64,000 nt of DNA, taken from the NCBI RefSeq assembly GCF_905475345.1, contig NC_066594.1, positions 4,318,501-4,382,500 of the forward strand. The letters run 5' to 3'. Position numbers and translations under genes: made by a program. Shown piece after piece: positions 1 through 13,312 of this stretch. Under the pieces are notes generated by a model. It was not told the DNA's origin, ran no database searches, and was given only the letters and a program-made list of their open reading frames with translations. Each line of letters starts with the position of its first letter. Positions within the stretch are counted from its first letter, which is position 1. The stretch comes from Vespula vulgaris (taxonomy: Eukaryota > Arthropoda > Insecta > Hymenoptera > Vespidae).

Positions 1-2820
1 CATTTACATTCGGAACGTGCGCCGTTTTCGATTGTCCTCTTTCGTAGTTACTCTATTTTTAATTTCATTTTTCTTTACGTCATTTAATTTTCATTGGCTT
101 AATATAACCTTAAGCATAGATCGATCGCTTATAATTTGCAATTAGTTTCTAGTATCATATAAAAGAATGCATCGTGAATGGTCGAGCTCCCAGTAAATGA
201 CATAAATGTTTCTCAATATTGTAGGAGTGATCGATACTTTGGCCGATGTTACTCGTTCAATCGTGAGAGTTGTTAATGAACTACACGAAATTAATTAGGG
301 TCGTTCGTCAGTATGATATGGAGCCAACAACGAGGACAGTTTCGGCATATACGCTCAACCATGTACGAAAGTTACGTTTGTAATTTTGAATTATCGATAA
401 ATGTTCCATCCCTTGGGATCGTTGGAATTTAACTAGGATGATATGAAAGTGGAATACTTAGTCTAGGGTCAACGACGATTTTGAAATTCTAATGAGTATG
501 ATTAAGCAGAAATAATAATTTAATTTTCGAAATGACGTATGAATTAGAAGAGCATTCCGTTTTCGAATTTTCTAATCGTAAGTACAATTGTGCCGTAATG
601 GAAATTCTTTAGTAACGTGTTCATGGGGATTTTAAATTCTTTTGACACTATATTAAATTTGTTAACACGTTTGACAGACGCGCATAAAAGATTTGTAGCC
701 TTTCCTTTCACCACTATTACCGAGGTAGCCCTTTGGGAAGTCAACGCTAATGTGCTCTTTGCGATACATATATTATGAGGTAACATTGAATATTCCCACA
801 GGATAAAAGCTCGATTCTGCGGTCATGTTCGTCCGTAGTATACATTGTCGGACACTTTAAAGGATAGCGAAGTTGAACGCTCGCTTAAATCTTATTTCAT
901 CTTAAATTCAAACTAAAGTTTCTTTCGATGAATGAACTAGTTAATGATAAAATTAAAGTTTTCTTCGCGATGTAAAAGGCGAATCGGATTTAACACGATT
1001 AAATCGATTAAATCGATTTGACCTAAAAAATGTAAAAAAATATTGCTTTTGAAAAAAATATTAAACCTTCAAATATAATCGTGTAAGACGTAAGACTAGC
1101 ATAGTTCGTTCAACAAATGGAATTAATCATTTTTCATATTATTTATTAATATTTAATTAATAATACAATTCTTATTAATATTAACAACTTCTTCCTACGT
1201 TGATACGAGAGCTTTTGAATATCTTTACAAAGATTCGTTCTTGGAAATAAAAAACTTGTTTATACGCTTATAATTGCTAAACGTTCGTATAAAATTCCGC
1301 TTAGTCCTGTTAAAGATTGTGAGTGAATGTAAAGAGAATGGGACTGGTTGAAACGGCATAGCTTAATTGGCAATTAGCATACTACCAATGAAAACATCTG
1401 GATCCGACAGGTGCGGCTCCCGTTAATTCAATCGTTGCACCTCGAAAGCTCAAAGCTAGCCGTTCCTTTCGATTCCCTTTCAAAAGCGACTGCGACTCGA
1501 AGCTGGAGAATCGAATCCGTTGAAAAAGAGTGCTATCTCTCTCACACATTCCATCTCTATCTCTCTGTCTCTCTCTCTTTCTCTTTATCCGGTTGTCTAG
1601 TCTAGAAGAGTACGCATGCGCATGTACGTCCTACGCTTCGCGTTCATCTCCCTCTTACTCCATCTCGGTCTCTCATCCCTTTTGACTCTGTTTCTCTCGG
1701 AAGATCTCTCCCAGGGGAAAGATTCGTGATCGGGGGATTGTAGTTATCGGTTTCCTCGGGCGCTTCGACCTTTCTCCTCATCCTCCTCTTAGTACCTTTT
1801 ACTCTCAGCGCGTTCTCTCTGGCACCTCCTCCCTCTCTCCTTGGCAAGTCCTTTCCTTCGTAATTCTTAGGAGTGCCACTGGAAAATCGAAGCGGCCACG
1901 ATCTTCCCACTATATCTAGAGATCTCTTCGGCACCTAAAGGCGTAACCTCGGTCATGGGAGGCCCTCGTTAAGGATCGATGGCCTCGTTACCGGACAACC
2001 TGTCTCGTAATGTGGATCGCGCTGTACCAGAAGATACTTCATGGCAGATGGTACTTTAGAGGTGTCGCATCTCGATACCCTTTCCTTATTCTCTTCGATC
2101 TTTTCTTTTTTCTTTTCTATTTAAAACAAGAGATGTACTAACGATCCACCTTCCGATGAATATGGATGTACGGTTGTTACCTATCCTTCGGAAATCTTCT
2201 TTTCCCTACTCTCTCGCTAATTTTAATCATTTCTCGATAAAAAAAGAGATCACCTTTCGTTCTTTGCGTTGCAAATACACGCAAATCCTACGTTGAAAGT
2301 ACGTCAGAATATTTGGAGAGAAATTAAAGGACGGAAGATCAACGTGCTGGTCGACGAGGCAGTGACCCTTGAACGATTTCGTGTATCGGCAAATCGAAAA
2401 CGATATTACGGCTTTTGATATCGTTAAAACTTTTCTCGAATCGATCAATGACAACGAAGATAATCTTTTAATAAGCAGTTATTGTGATATACGATGCTAC
2501 TTGGTTTTATCAATAATTACTTATTTGACCGACTAGTTTTGTTCTGTATCGAAAAAAAGACATCGATCGCGATAATACGAAGAAAGATAGATAGGTGGAG
2601 AGAGAGAGAGAAAGAGGTAGAAAGAAAAAAGAGAAAGAAAGAAAATGTGCAAAAAGCTACTTTTGCAATCGCAGACAAAAGGTATACGATGCGACGTCTC
2701 GTGGGTGCCTGAAAAAGCATAAAAGAATGTTCCGCTTTTTTCCTGTCCACCCGCTCTCTCTTTCCCAATAGGTCGAAACTTCTAATCTTGGGTTACATTA
2801 TTTCTACTTTCCATCCTTAC
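1..2820 (-). other. Intron sequence downstream of the last visible exon; no exon recognised
   Basis: The phase-0 donor of the Ig3 exon opens this intron. I looked on the minus strand for the expected continuation of Ig3 (a C-R-A-E-N-like block following an S/T-rich strand) and found none, so the next exon probably lies left of position 1. The stretch holds AT-rich sequence to about 1350, a pyrimidine-rich segment around 1530-1900 and GA-rich sequence near 2596-2640. Nothing else is identifiable. Confidence 0.6.
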
Positions 2821-2987
2821 CGTCGTGTGCTTCAACTGTCTTCTCCGTCCTTTGTACCATGTAATTACTGCCGGTGGTCTTGAACCGGTGGTCTCGCATT
2901 CCACCCCATAGTGCCTTCCTGCTAGTAAAGACTCGTTACCGATTTCTTTTTTTCCGGGTCTTCGTATGGCCACGGTTAAAGGTTTCA
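2821..2987 (-). CDS. Side-family exon: start of Ig domain 3
   Basis: This 167-base exon has an acceptor ending ctttgcag and the donor gtaagga. Two bases complete Leu, then 55 residues follow: KPLTVAIRRPGKKEIGNES, LLAGRHYGVECETTGSRPPA, VITWYKGRRRQLKHTT, ending in phase 0. L-x-P-L-x-V-x-I, L(S/L)AG-R-x-Y-x-VEC-x-x-x-GSRPPA-x-ITW is among the most conserved blocks of the Sidestep family. The Cys in VEC and Trp in ITW are the first Cys and core Trp of Ig3. The RPGKKEIGNES stretch is a basic insert before the AG segment and includes an NES sequon. The second Cys of Ig3 (normally in a following L-x-CRAEN block) must be in the next exon. I do not see it between 1 and 2820, so the gene continues off the left end. 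Confidence 0.93.
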
Positions 2988-3715
2988 CTGCAAAGATATC
3001 AAAAAGGATGAGTTACTTTTATAAGTAATGGAGGCGTTATATCGAGTAAAACGAGATCGATAATAGATATAATCTCTTATTATCGAGGATAATAATTGAA
3101 ATAATTAACGTTAAATATGGATATCAACGTTTCCTATTTCCACTTTGTTATTTTAGAAGGAAATATTTTTCCATAATTAGCAAGAAATTTCTCATTAATA
3201 CTATTTGCCGTAATTTATTTTAACTTGATCTGCCAATCATTCTTTTCCTTTTTTTTTCTTGAAGCTGTGCTTCGCAATTACATCAACGATCAATACTAAT
3301 CAGGCGCGATAATTAAGGTGGATAAATGAGGGCGTTCTACGTGAGTTCAATGCGAATGTTGAAATTCGTTCAGAAACATTGAACTCTGGTCGATCATTTG
3401 TCATTTTCATTCGTTTGAGCTTCATCGATGGTACTTTCGTCATTGCATATACTACTATCTGGCTTAATGGTGTTATTCCAGAGATGAGCACTTGTAAAGC
3501 TTCCTGCGAATTGTTCATTCGTCGTTGTCGTTGAATGATTTTACCAGTGCGACCGTATAAATAGAATCGAACGTTAAGAATAATTTATTATTGTTTTTCA
3601 TAGTCAATTGTCGATATCGTACGATTATAATGATTTTGAATTTAATTCTTTGGACATTGCATATGTATCGAGAATGATTAAAATAAAAGAAGAGGGAGAC
3701 GGTGTGTATGTGTAT

Positions 3716-3756
<41 letters not shown>

Positions 3757-5077
3757 AGAGATATTTTGCAATCTCCAATTTCGCAGATTTCGTTTTCACG
3801 ATCGGTCTGTCTCGCTTGCGCTCGATATTTTTTTTCTCCCGTTCTCTCTTTCTCTGTCTGCTCTTTGCTCTTTTTTAAATTTCCTCTCTCGCTTTTTGTT
3901 CGTCCAGTGGCATGAAATGAATACGCGGTAGATACATGGCCACTTGGTCGAGGTCGCGAAAATCAAAGGGGAGGCGTCGATCAATCTCTATACCTCTTTT
4001 CTCTTTGCCCTTTTTTTCGCTCTTTCTCGCTTTCGCTCTGATTTTTTTTTCATCCGCCACTATGATGGCCTCTGCTTTCTTTCTTTCTCGCTTGCTCCTA
4101 CTACCGATAACGGGTCTTCAATTTCACCGGAGCTGTTTCGAAAAATATCGTAACTTTCACAACGCCCATGATTTAGCGTGGATCATTCAGGTGTGTCGTT
4201 TATTCTTCTCTACGATCGAAAAAAAAAAATCAAGGAAAGCATTATTAGTTGAGGTACCAGGGAAAAAACTCGTACAATACCTTTCGAAGTGTATTCTGCT
4301 TCAGGAAAAATAACGCGTACTACACTTGTTTGTTATATGTAAAAAACATGCCCGTTCGGATAATAAGACAAAAGGTTGTGAAAAAACACGTGGAAAAAGA
4401 GGTCATAGAGACGTAATATAATACGTAGGAAATTATCAAATAGGAATACATATTTTCGTTTCGTTTATAAAAGCGGAACAAAAAAATACGAATAATTCTT
4501 AGAACGTATTTTTCTCATCTTAAAAAGAAAATCGGGTTCTCCGTATTTCTCTTCTCAGCTCAAACTAAAGAAAGGATTCTAAAAAGTCCCAAGGAGAACG
4601 CCGCTGCTTCCAAGGTTCGCAACTCTCCTTCGAAAGAGACGAATGAATCGTTGGGTGGGTCTCGAGGGTGGATTTAATACATTTCTCGTGTTATCTTCCT
4701 TTATCTTCCCTTAAAGACGATTCACAGCGGCGAAGAAGTAAAGGATGTTGGCCCACTTCTGCTGTCTCGTAGATTTTATCTTTAATGCGGGACAAGATAG
4801 GCCTCTGATTTGTTAGTTGACCGATAAGAATTCTTATTTTACTTGTTTTTTCTACTTTTTTTTTATATTCTCCTTTTCTTCCGTGTTCTTTCTTCTTTCG
4901 TAAGTTCTTTTGTTATAAGAGTTTTATTTTACAAGGTTTTTGAGAAAGAACGAATAATTATATTACACTTAATTCCTTTCGAATACTCTTTTAACGATAT
5001 TAGTTCGTTCTTCTAATAGAATTTTTTTTTCCTTTCAGTACCTATCCAAGAGTTAATGAGATATAACTTTTACTTAC
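2988..5077 (-). other. Intron of 2,090 bases between Ig2 and Ig3 exons
   Basis: This phase-1 intron begins gtaagt and ends tttgcag on the minus strand. It contains a (GA)n tract near 3719-3750 and a pyrimidine-rich stretch at about 3820-4100. The open frames over 3600-4310 on both strands are low in complexity (runs of E/R or S/L/F from GA/CT tracts), so I do not call genes there. Confidence 0.8.
3719..3750. repeat. (GA)n microsatellite
   Basis: About 30 bases of uninterrupted GA dinucleotide, followed by imperfect GAAA units, inside the 2.1-kb intron. It creates spurious E/R-rich and S/L-rich frames on the two strands. Confidence 0.95.
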
Positions 5078-5190
5078 GATTGAGGTCCAACGTGATAGAA
5101 GTTAACTTAGGTTCTACTAGATCTGTATTGTGTGCTTCACAAGTAAAGTTAGCGCCAAGTTCCGATCGTGTAATAGGTTGCAACGTTAAC
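5078..5190 (-). CDS. Side-family exon: last strands of Ig domain 2
   Basis: This 113-base exon has an acceptor ending acatttcag and the consensus donor gtaagt. One base (G) completes Lys, then 37 residues read LTLQPITRSELGANFTCEAH, NTDLVEPKLTSITLDLN, and one base opens a Leu finished by the next exon. The Cys in FTC is the second disulphide Cys of Ig2. The L-T-x-x-L/I-T-R-x-x-LGA-x-x-x-C-x-A-x-NT pattern is the family form of the E-F-G strands, and NFT is a sequon. A second in-frame AG lies 24 bases upstream, at 5215-5216, and could add eight residues. I chose 5190 because it gives a gap-free IENKLTLQPITR, as in other Side proteins. Confidence 0.92.
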
Positions 5191-5280
5191 CTGAAATGTA
5201 AACGAATTGTCTTCCTGTATATTATTCACAAAAATTTTATTAACTACTGGGTAAGTAAATATTTTAATTTAAACAATTAC
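5191..5280 (-). other. Mini-intron of 90 bases inside Ig2
   Basis: This phase-2 intron begins gtaattg and ends acatttcag on the minus strand. It is typical in size for a short insect intron and much smaller than the other introns of this gene. An upstream AG at 5216-5215 would make it 66 bases and keep the frame. Confidence 0.85.
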
Positions 5281-5371
5281 TTATTCTCGATGACGTCTCC
5301 AGCATTATTCTCGTACTCCTCATCTTTGATGTGTCCATTAATAAGCCATCTAACCATAGGCTCGGGTTTAC
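5281..5371 (-). CDS. Side-family exon: middle of Ig domain 2
   Basis: This 91-base exon has an acceptor ending gatgacag and the donor gtaattg. Two bases complete the Gly split from the previous exon, then 29 residues read KPEPMVRWLINGHIKDEEYE and NNAGDVIEN, and two bases (AA) begin a Lys completed by the next exon. The Trp in VRW is the core Ig tryptophan, and KPEP-x-V-x-W-L-x-N-G is the usual Side Ig2 C-strand. The donor is weaker than the others in this gene (gtaatt, not gtaag). Only 90 bases separate it from the next exon. The short length means it is found by homology and phase, not by open-frame size. Confidence 0.9.
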
Positions 5372-8300
5372 CTGTCATCAGTAAAAGAATTGTATTATTT
5401 TTATATTTTATTAGTAACAATATAGAAAAATTAGGATGTTCTATTGGTGCGTAAATATTGATAATTGATTGATGCTACATATCAATGTTGAATGCATATA
5501 AATAAAAATAAAGCAACCAAAGGAAGGGATTTTTATCTATCATTATATTCAATCATAACTTTTACAATCGATAAGTTTCCTTAACGAGAAGATCAAAAAG
5601 CGAAGTCTGAGTCATTAGACAAACGTTGGTGTATAGAAAATACATTTCAATGCGATCTTGCATTCCCTTCTCGATCTCTAAGCTAGATTAAGGAAAGCTT
5701 TGCTTTGATTTCAAAGGAAATGGGACGCAAATTAACGAGAATTTGAAATTTAAAGAGAAATGCTATTAAAGGAGAGTTTCCATAACATTCGTACAATAAT
5801 TTTCAATCGGATGAGATTGTTTTTATTTCTGTCTACATTCTATTATTTTAACTGTAACACACGACAATAGTAAAGAACGATTTGGTTTTAATTAAAATCG
5901 AGAGCTGCTGAACCATAAATATTTAAATGACAGAGAACAGAAAAAATGCAATTTTTTTGAAAAGTAATTGAGAAAGAAATGAAATAGGAGTGTACGAGAG
6001 TACGGCATAGGAAAGTAAAGAGTGGGAGAGATAACGTGTACACCGAGCAAGAGCTATAGTTGAAGTAACTAAACGGCGGATGAGTTCATGGCAACTTTTA
6101 AATTAGCCGATATCCTAGAGCACAGGAAGGCAGCGAATGGATAGTGCAAACAAAAAATGTTGGGCTTGATAGGTGAAAGTTGTAAACTCTCGTATCACGA
6201 AAAGTCCGATAATATCGTACATTCATTGAAGAATTAATTAAAAAGCGACGTATCTGTCGTTCGACTCATTTGATACTCACTAATCGTACGTCAACTAATT
6301 TTTTTTTATTATTTACCGTAAATCGATCGTACTTGTTTGAAAACATTGTTTTTGAGGATCTCCACGATATACGCTTCGATATGCCGATGCGGATGGCGAC
6401 AGAACGCAGTTTCACGGTATAATCAGAGAGAAATTGTATGAGCGAAGGTACCGCGAGTGATTTGCTTTGAGTTTCTCGTCGTGTCTAAAAAGTGACGCCG
6501 CACTGGTGGATATCTCTCGATGTAGCAGCTTTCATTATTATTCACGTGGCTTTCCTGGCTGCTGGAATAGCAATTTAATCAGGTCCAGGATATAGCGAAA
6601 GGACGCTCGCAGCAACACTTAAAATTGCAAGCTGATCTCCGTAGAAAGTGCGCCGTACGTATAGCGTAACGCCTCTTAGATTAGCTTGGAATCATTGTTA
6701 TTCACGATACTCGCCCATCCTGATTGCGTTTTAACCGTCTCGTTCTTTCCAATCTTCCTTCTTTCGACCACTTTCTTTTACCCCTCACTCCTTCGCGAAT
6801 CTACGATACTTTGGGGAGCGATGTCTCGACGCTAATTCGATCGTATTAATGCTCCTTTCACGTAGGTACTACATATTTCTTTGTATCATCCGTAAAAGCT
6901 GTATTACAAAGCGTACTTTGTAATTTGTCATTTTCTTGCGAGGTTTATCCTATCAACGTCAGATATTTTATTCGGAAGAGAAAACTATCCTATCGTAAGA
7001 ATGAATACGTATACTCATATTCTACATATAAATACGTATTGTTTTATATAAAATTAATTAAATTCGTCGATACATTCCCAATCTATCTGAGTTTTTCTCG
7101 AATTATCAATTATTATATAATTATCGTAATTGTATTTTAAATTCTATTTCATTATTTCGATTATCGCAATCAATCATTCAAATCTACTTTTATTTGATTC
7201 TCTATAAAAATTAGCATATGCAGTTTTAATAGTAAATACATCCATTATATGATTATAATACGAAAGGAAGGAGAGAAAGTTAGGAATACGATGAACTTTC
7301 GGTGCGGTCATGACATTGACTTTAACCATAGGACTATATAGTCAAACTCTCTTCTTCATTGAACGAAGGTAGGACTGTTAGAACGACGACATCGACGCTA
7401 TCTCCATGGGGTGGTACGGTAAAGTGTGGATTTTAATCCGCGAATACCGGACGATATCTTGCAGGATTAAGGCGTCGCTCGGTAGGCGGCCACCCACATC
7501 TAACAAGTTTACCGTTGGTTCGAACTCTGCTTAAGGCAAATACCCGCCACCGGTGGCTTCGAGGATCAGGACCCTTACGTTGGATATTCTCCTCCCCTCT
7601 CTTTACTAGATTCCTAATCGCTTCACCCTTTCCCTTCACCCCTTTTCTTCGTCCTTTCAACGCATCCAGATTTAGTTCCCTTCTCGTTCGATTCCCTAAA
7701 TCGTCCTACAGTTTCGTCTTCTTATCCTTTCCGAAACATTTACGAAGTTTACTCTATAACTACGTTCCATTTTATAGAGATGTTATTCGATCGCATTTAA
7801 GACGAAACGTACTTTGAAATAGATCTAATGTACGTCATGAATACAGTACATGTTACATAGTAGGCATGGATTATCATTATCAAATATCCATTCATAGACA
7901 AGAGCTCATTAACGATACCCCTAATTACTCGGGATATCAGTATCTGATCTTGTCCAAGACACTTGGCATAGTATTCAGATTACCCTTTAATACCTTTACA
8001 TCCTGTCTTAGAGTCTGACAGATATCGTATTTGTTCTCGATATTCCATATCCTCGTAATTAATAATTATTCTCTATACGCTAGTCGTATTCAAATGTACT
8101 GTTTTAATTATTAAATTGAATTTAATAATATTAATTGGGGACGACGAGCCAACTCGTCAAAAATGTTTCATTCTCCTGATTAAAGAATAAATAAATAATT
8201 TTTTTCTTATTTCTTATAATTAAACAAATACTATATGTTCCAATTCTGCGTTTTACAATTCATTAATTTTCTATCTCCATTTTATTTCTAATCAAAATTA

Positions 8301-9870
8301 AATCTGTCTAAATACTTTTATAGTTTGTTCTCTCGAAATATAATCTATTTTATTTCTCTGTTACACGTATCATTCAAACACAGGGGATTTATTATTTTTC
8401 GAATCAAATGTTCGAAATGCTTTTTTTTTTTTTTAGTTAGCTTATAAAATCCAAATATTCTCCAAATGTTGCGTATAACGTTTTATTTCAGTTTTAGTTA
8501 TCGTTATTCGTTACAAGGGTGAATGGACATTGAATAAATTACACGGTTGTTAACTATACGAACGGGGTTACAACGCTTAAACTTGATCTTTCTCATTTAT
8601 TTCCAATTTTGATTGGCTGACTCTAACAAGCAACCATTAATAATTGGTTATTACGATTAATTGTGACTTTGATAATTCATCGGTTTTGTTTATCGAATTA
8701 ACAAGCTTTGAATGTCGACAATTTGTATATAGCGATAGGCGTGAACGTAAATGTCATTGCGTATCCGAAGAACCTTTATCGTATAATAATCGATCTCTTA
8801 TCCGTCGTTGTAAGCTACAATAAATTATGTATTCTTTCTTCTCGTTACGTATTTGAATGATAGCATTATGTTAATAATAAGTTGGGAGTTAAAAAATGAT
8901 GATTCTAGACTCCTATAGGAAATGTAATATATCAGGGAGATTGGAAGGTGTGATTATAGAGAGAATATGCAGCTATCTATTGATTAACGTTTTATCTCTT
9001 TGGGATTATTTATTTCTCATAACAATAGCGTTCTTCGTAAATACGTGTCGATCGTATTTTTACTATTTATCAGATTTATTTGTTTTGTTGTAAATTGTCT
9101 TGCTATCGTATCGATAATAATTTTTAGATACAGAATTGATTATTTCAAAACTCTTCTGATTATTTTTTAATTCGTAAGTAGATTGTTCTTGCAATTTAAA
9201 AAAGCTCTATTTGAAAATATTTCAAAATAGCTTTTAAAAAATATTTTTATTTTCTTTCATCGATAATTTATTGATTATTAAGCCAGTGCAGTGCGTTCTA
9301 GAAATCAAAATAAGTTGAAACAAATTTTAATTTATTTTAACAAAGTACAGAGAAAGAAAGAGAGAGAGTGTGACACGATTCAAATTCTGCTTCTAATATT
9401 TATTTTCGAACTCTTTCGGATTGCGTTGATACATGGATTGAAAAATAAATACCCGTTGCACTTTATTCGACTTTCGAGCTTGTGACGTTACATGTAATCT
9501 CGAGGGAAATAGGCGAAGTGTTTCGGCTTGTTGGATATTCGAGTGAGCTAGCGAGCGAAAGAGAGAAAGAGAAAGCGATCGAAGGTGAAGAGAGAGAGAA
9601 AAGAGAGGCTCATTCGCTCTGCAAGCGAGGATAATTATCGGAATAAACTGGCTCGATGTAAAATACACGGTGAGTTGGTTTGCCGGAAACACGACATTCG
9701 CGATTCGGTTCTGATTTACTCGCTCGAGGGATTTTCCAGAGTGTAACTAGTGATCCGGAGAAAGCAAAAACGAGCAAATACATAGCTATATTCTATTGCA
9801 ATTTTCGATAAAATATAAGCATCTTAATCGGAAATGTGCGTTTAAGTAATACCTATATAATAATCATAAC

Positions 9871-9916
9871 AACAATAATAATAATAATAATAAAAAATTA
9901 ATAATAATAATAAAAA
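9871..9916. repeat. (AAT)n trinucleotide repeat
   Basis: Two runs of AAT/ATA units interrupted by a short A tract and a TTA, inside the 7.9-kb intron. Confidence 0.85.
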
Positions 9917-12828
9917 AGAGGTCACAACGATATCACGAATAAATGCCATAATATAGATTAAAACGAAATATCTGGAGCAGAGCAACTATTGTTTTTTTTT
10001 GTCGAAGAAAGAGCAAGGAATGAGGAGAGGGTGACTATTTATTCGCGTCTTTTTAGTCCCTTCTACCAATCGTTCTTTTATTCTCAGCGGGACGCATACG
10101 ATTGGAATCCATTTAAAGGTGAAAACGTTATATCCTTCAATCCAAAAGGACAATCTATCGTGATCTTAAAAGTACAAGACAAGGGAGTCAATTTTCTTTT
10201 CGTCTTTTAAGGTATAGGTAAGGCGAGGTACAGGAAAAGAAAGAGGAAGAGGAAGAGAGAAAGAGATCGACTTCCTTTAAGCGCGTATACATTCTCGAGA
10301 GCGGGCCTTTCGATTCTTTCCGAGCACGAAGTTAAGTAATTGGCAATAAATTTCATCCACGGAACGAGTCGTAAAATTTCCTCACCACCGATGCTATAAA
10401 TTATAGACAAAGCGGAAACCGAGCACCGAATTAGGCTTAGCTCTAAGTCACGTATAATGAAGCGTTCGAGTGAGATTCGAAAATGAATTCTTTTTTCGTT
10501 GAGGATATTATATCTATCTTTCTTTTGCTAGTTTTAAATATTTCTACGTTCCATAAGTACACTTTATATTTTGTCTCAGCTTGATTAATAATATAACATA
10601 GTTTTTTCTTCTTCTCTTTACCATTTATTTAATTAATCGATTGCTCGTTCGAGTGGTTTCATTAAAAGGATTGAAAAGAGTAGAAGCATGCGTAGCCTCC
10701 GTTATTAAAGACATTATCGTCGTCGTACGCTTGAAAATAAGCAATGAAATTACTAGGTAAACCACTACTTTCCCCTCACACCGCTTTCCGATTTTGCTCT
10801 ACCACAGCGGCAATTTCGTTAGTGTATAAAAATTAGATTGTCCGGTGCATAGGTATCTATATCCCGCGGTAGATGCAAAAGCTTCGATTATTTTTTCGAC
10901 GGAAAACTAAGCGATAATTACCGAACGTGGGGAATGCATTCGACAGCTATTTCTGGCCTCTTATATGGCCATTGATTTACTTTTTATCGTGAAAGTTAAA
11001 AAGATGAATAAATACGATAAACGATTAATCCGAGAAAGCGAACGTAGAAATACGCTCGTTTATTGAAATACTTATCGAAAAATTTGAAAATTCTTGTGGT
11101 TTATCCTTTCATACAAATTCTTGGCCTCGATATTTGAGAGGAGATGAATAAAAATCGTATAAAATATTAATGTTTAATCGGGAAGTACATTTGCACGTAA
11201 TTTCTGCATCTCAAATACGCGTTTCGCACTGCGGTTGTGAATTGAATTGCAAATTATATGGAAGTCGCGCGATAAAAAAAAAGGAAAGGAATGCGGTCAA
11301 CGTGAGAACGCATCGCGTGTCCTGTTATTTTTAACGAAAAAAATAACGAAGGATTTAGGAGGAAAATTGTAATCGAGAGAATTACCAATTAATGAATTTT
11401 CATTTAGTACCTAGGTAATATTAGAAGATATTGAGCCAGATATATCAATTGCATTACGGCAATGAGAAACTGATCGGTCCACCAAAATAATTACTGGACG
11501 GGAAATAATTAATTATCTTTATGAATAGGTATGAAATCATCAATTAACTTTGAGTAGTAGATTCACGTTCCGCAACAAATCGAATTGTTCGGAGTAAGCT
11601 TTCATCGCGCGTTAAACGAGTCGATTATTTACGAATAAAACACTTGCGTCTCTCGTCTCTTCTCATCGTTTTGACGCAGACGTTTCTCGCAAGTAGACAA
11701 TTTGTTTCGGGAAGAAGGGAGAAGTTGCGGCAAAAGTTATCGTAGATTTCGATAGAAAGCAATAAAGACCGATTTGCGATCTAATGAGAATGGAAGTTGT
11801 TTGAGCGTTATTCGGAACGACATTGTTAAGGATAAGCCGATCTTCTCGATATTCAATTTATACGACGCAACGTATATGATCGATGCGCACACTGCCGATC
11901 CAATTCCCATCGAATCTGCATACGGCAATATTCCTGGGCCTCGATATTCATCGACGAGACGAATGATCTATAAGGGGTTGCCTTTCTACCTTCGGTCCGA
12001 ATTTCCGTAAACTATATCGTCATTTCCTCGGGAAACATTATTATTAATCCGTTATCCGTTTATACAGATTCGCATGCGTAACGAGAAGTTCCCCATCGAC
12101 ATTCGAATTCGTTCTCCGATGTAAAAACTCGACGTCTAAACCAATATTTGATTAATTTCTCTTTTGAGAAAATACGCCAGAGGGGAGCGTATTATGGAGA
12201 AAGTTATCAAAAGTAAGTTGGAGTGTTTATCGGAATTATCGACGTTTCTATAATAGAAGCCGATTAAACCAAAGCGCAATCGTTCCAGTTTATATGCGAC
12301 GGCAACGAATTTGATGGAAATAAAAGAGAAAAGAAAAGAATGGCCGAAAGAATTAATTTGCAAACGAATGGCTCCGTTCGACTTGAAACACGATTCGTAT
12401 ACACCGTCGAAGAAAATTAATCGCTCGGAAAGATCAAAGATACTTGTAGGTGCTTTCGAGTCGAAAACATGGTTACAGATATCACGCGGCAATTACGTCA
12501 CGCCGCGGGATACTGTAATCGCATTTCACGGAGTTTCGAATTTGCCTCATTTTGATGGCAGCAATCCGTGCCTAAAAGCTTAACGACGTTTCGCTGTCGC
12601 GATATCCTTTTCCAAAAATGGCGGAAACTCGTTTAATCAGCGAGAAGCGGAGGAAGAAGGATGAGAAGGAGATGAGGAAGAAGAAAGAAGAAGAAAAAGA
12701 GAAGCAAGAGTTGCGTCTCGTCTTCGTAGACAGAGGAGAAGGCTCTCCCGTTGAGTGCCGTCGACGTCCTTCTAAAAGGAGGGGAAGATGGAGGTCGATA
12801 TTCGAGTGGTGGAAGACTAAAGAGAGTA

Positions 12829-12851
12829 AGAGAGAGAGAGAGAGAGAGAGA
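12829..12851. repeat. (GA)n microsatellite
   Basis: About 23 bases of GA dinucleotide within a longer purine-rich stretch (12640-12890). Confidence 0.9.
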
Positions 12852-13312
12852 AATAGAGACGCAAAGGAGGAGGAAATAATCTTTTAAGACGGTCGAAGAA
12901 GTTGCCGCAGTTATAAACAGAAATTTAGATCCAGTTGCCAAAGTAAACAGTAGTGGCCGGTACTTCGACGTTCCATCTTGCTCTTCTTCTCTACTTTACC
13001 TTCGAAGCTTCCATCGAAGCTTCCCTCGTAGCAAGCGGAAGCCGTTTGATCTTCCAACCCCTTTCGCTACCGAAAGTCATCTACCTTCGCTAATGTCCGA
13101 CCGAACGTGAAACTTTTCACTTAGCTCTGTTCGCCGATAAAAAATTTGCTGATTTAATAACCGACGACACTACCGATTCCGTTCCTTCCTCCTTTCTTTT
13201 CTAACTCTTACTGTGTCTTAAAGCACTTTTTACGACGCTTATCACGTTCTTTCGATTTCGCAATGAAACGAGAAAAAAGAAATGAACGCTTTCTATTGTA
13301 TTCTTTTCTTAC

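Larger units (their letters stand above)
5372..13312 (-). other. Intron of 7,941 bases within Ig2; no gene seen
   Basis: This phase-1 intron lies between the CRVTGG and KPEP exons. It is AT-rich, with an ATA/ATAA-type repeat near 9871-9916, GA-rich patches at about 9350-9370, 9557-9605 and 10230-10265, and a GA tract at 12829-12851. Open frames near 7515-7817, 11774-12010, 12311-12583 and 12618-12887 show no domain, signal or family motif and are best treated as chance frames. Confidence 0.75.

Noticed and set aside
544..786. Minus-strand frame with VIVVKGKATNLLCAS, faintly Ig-like
   Set aside because: No Trp or second Cys at Ig spacing, no Side motif, and no fitting splice sites. It does not continue Ig3.
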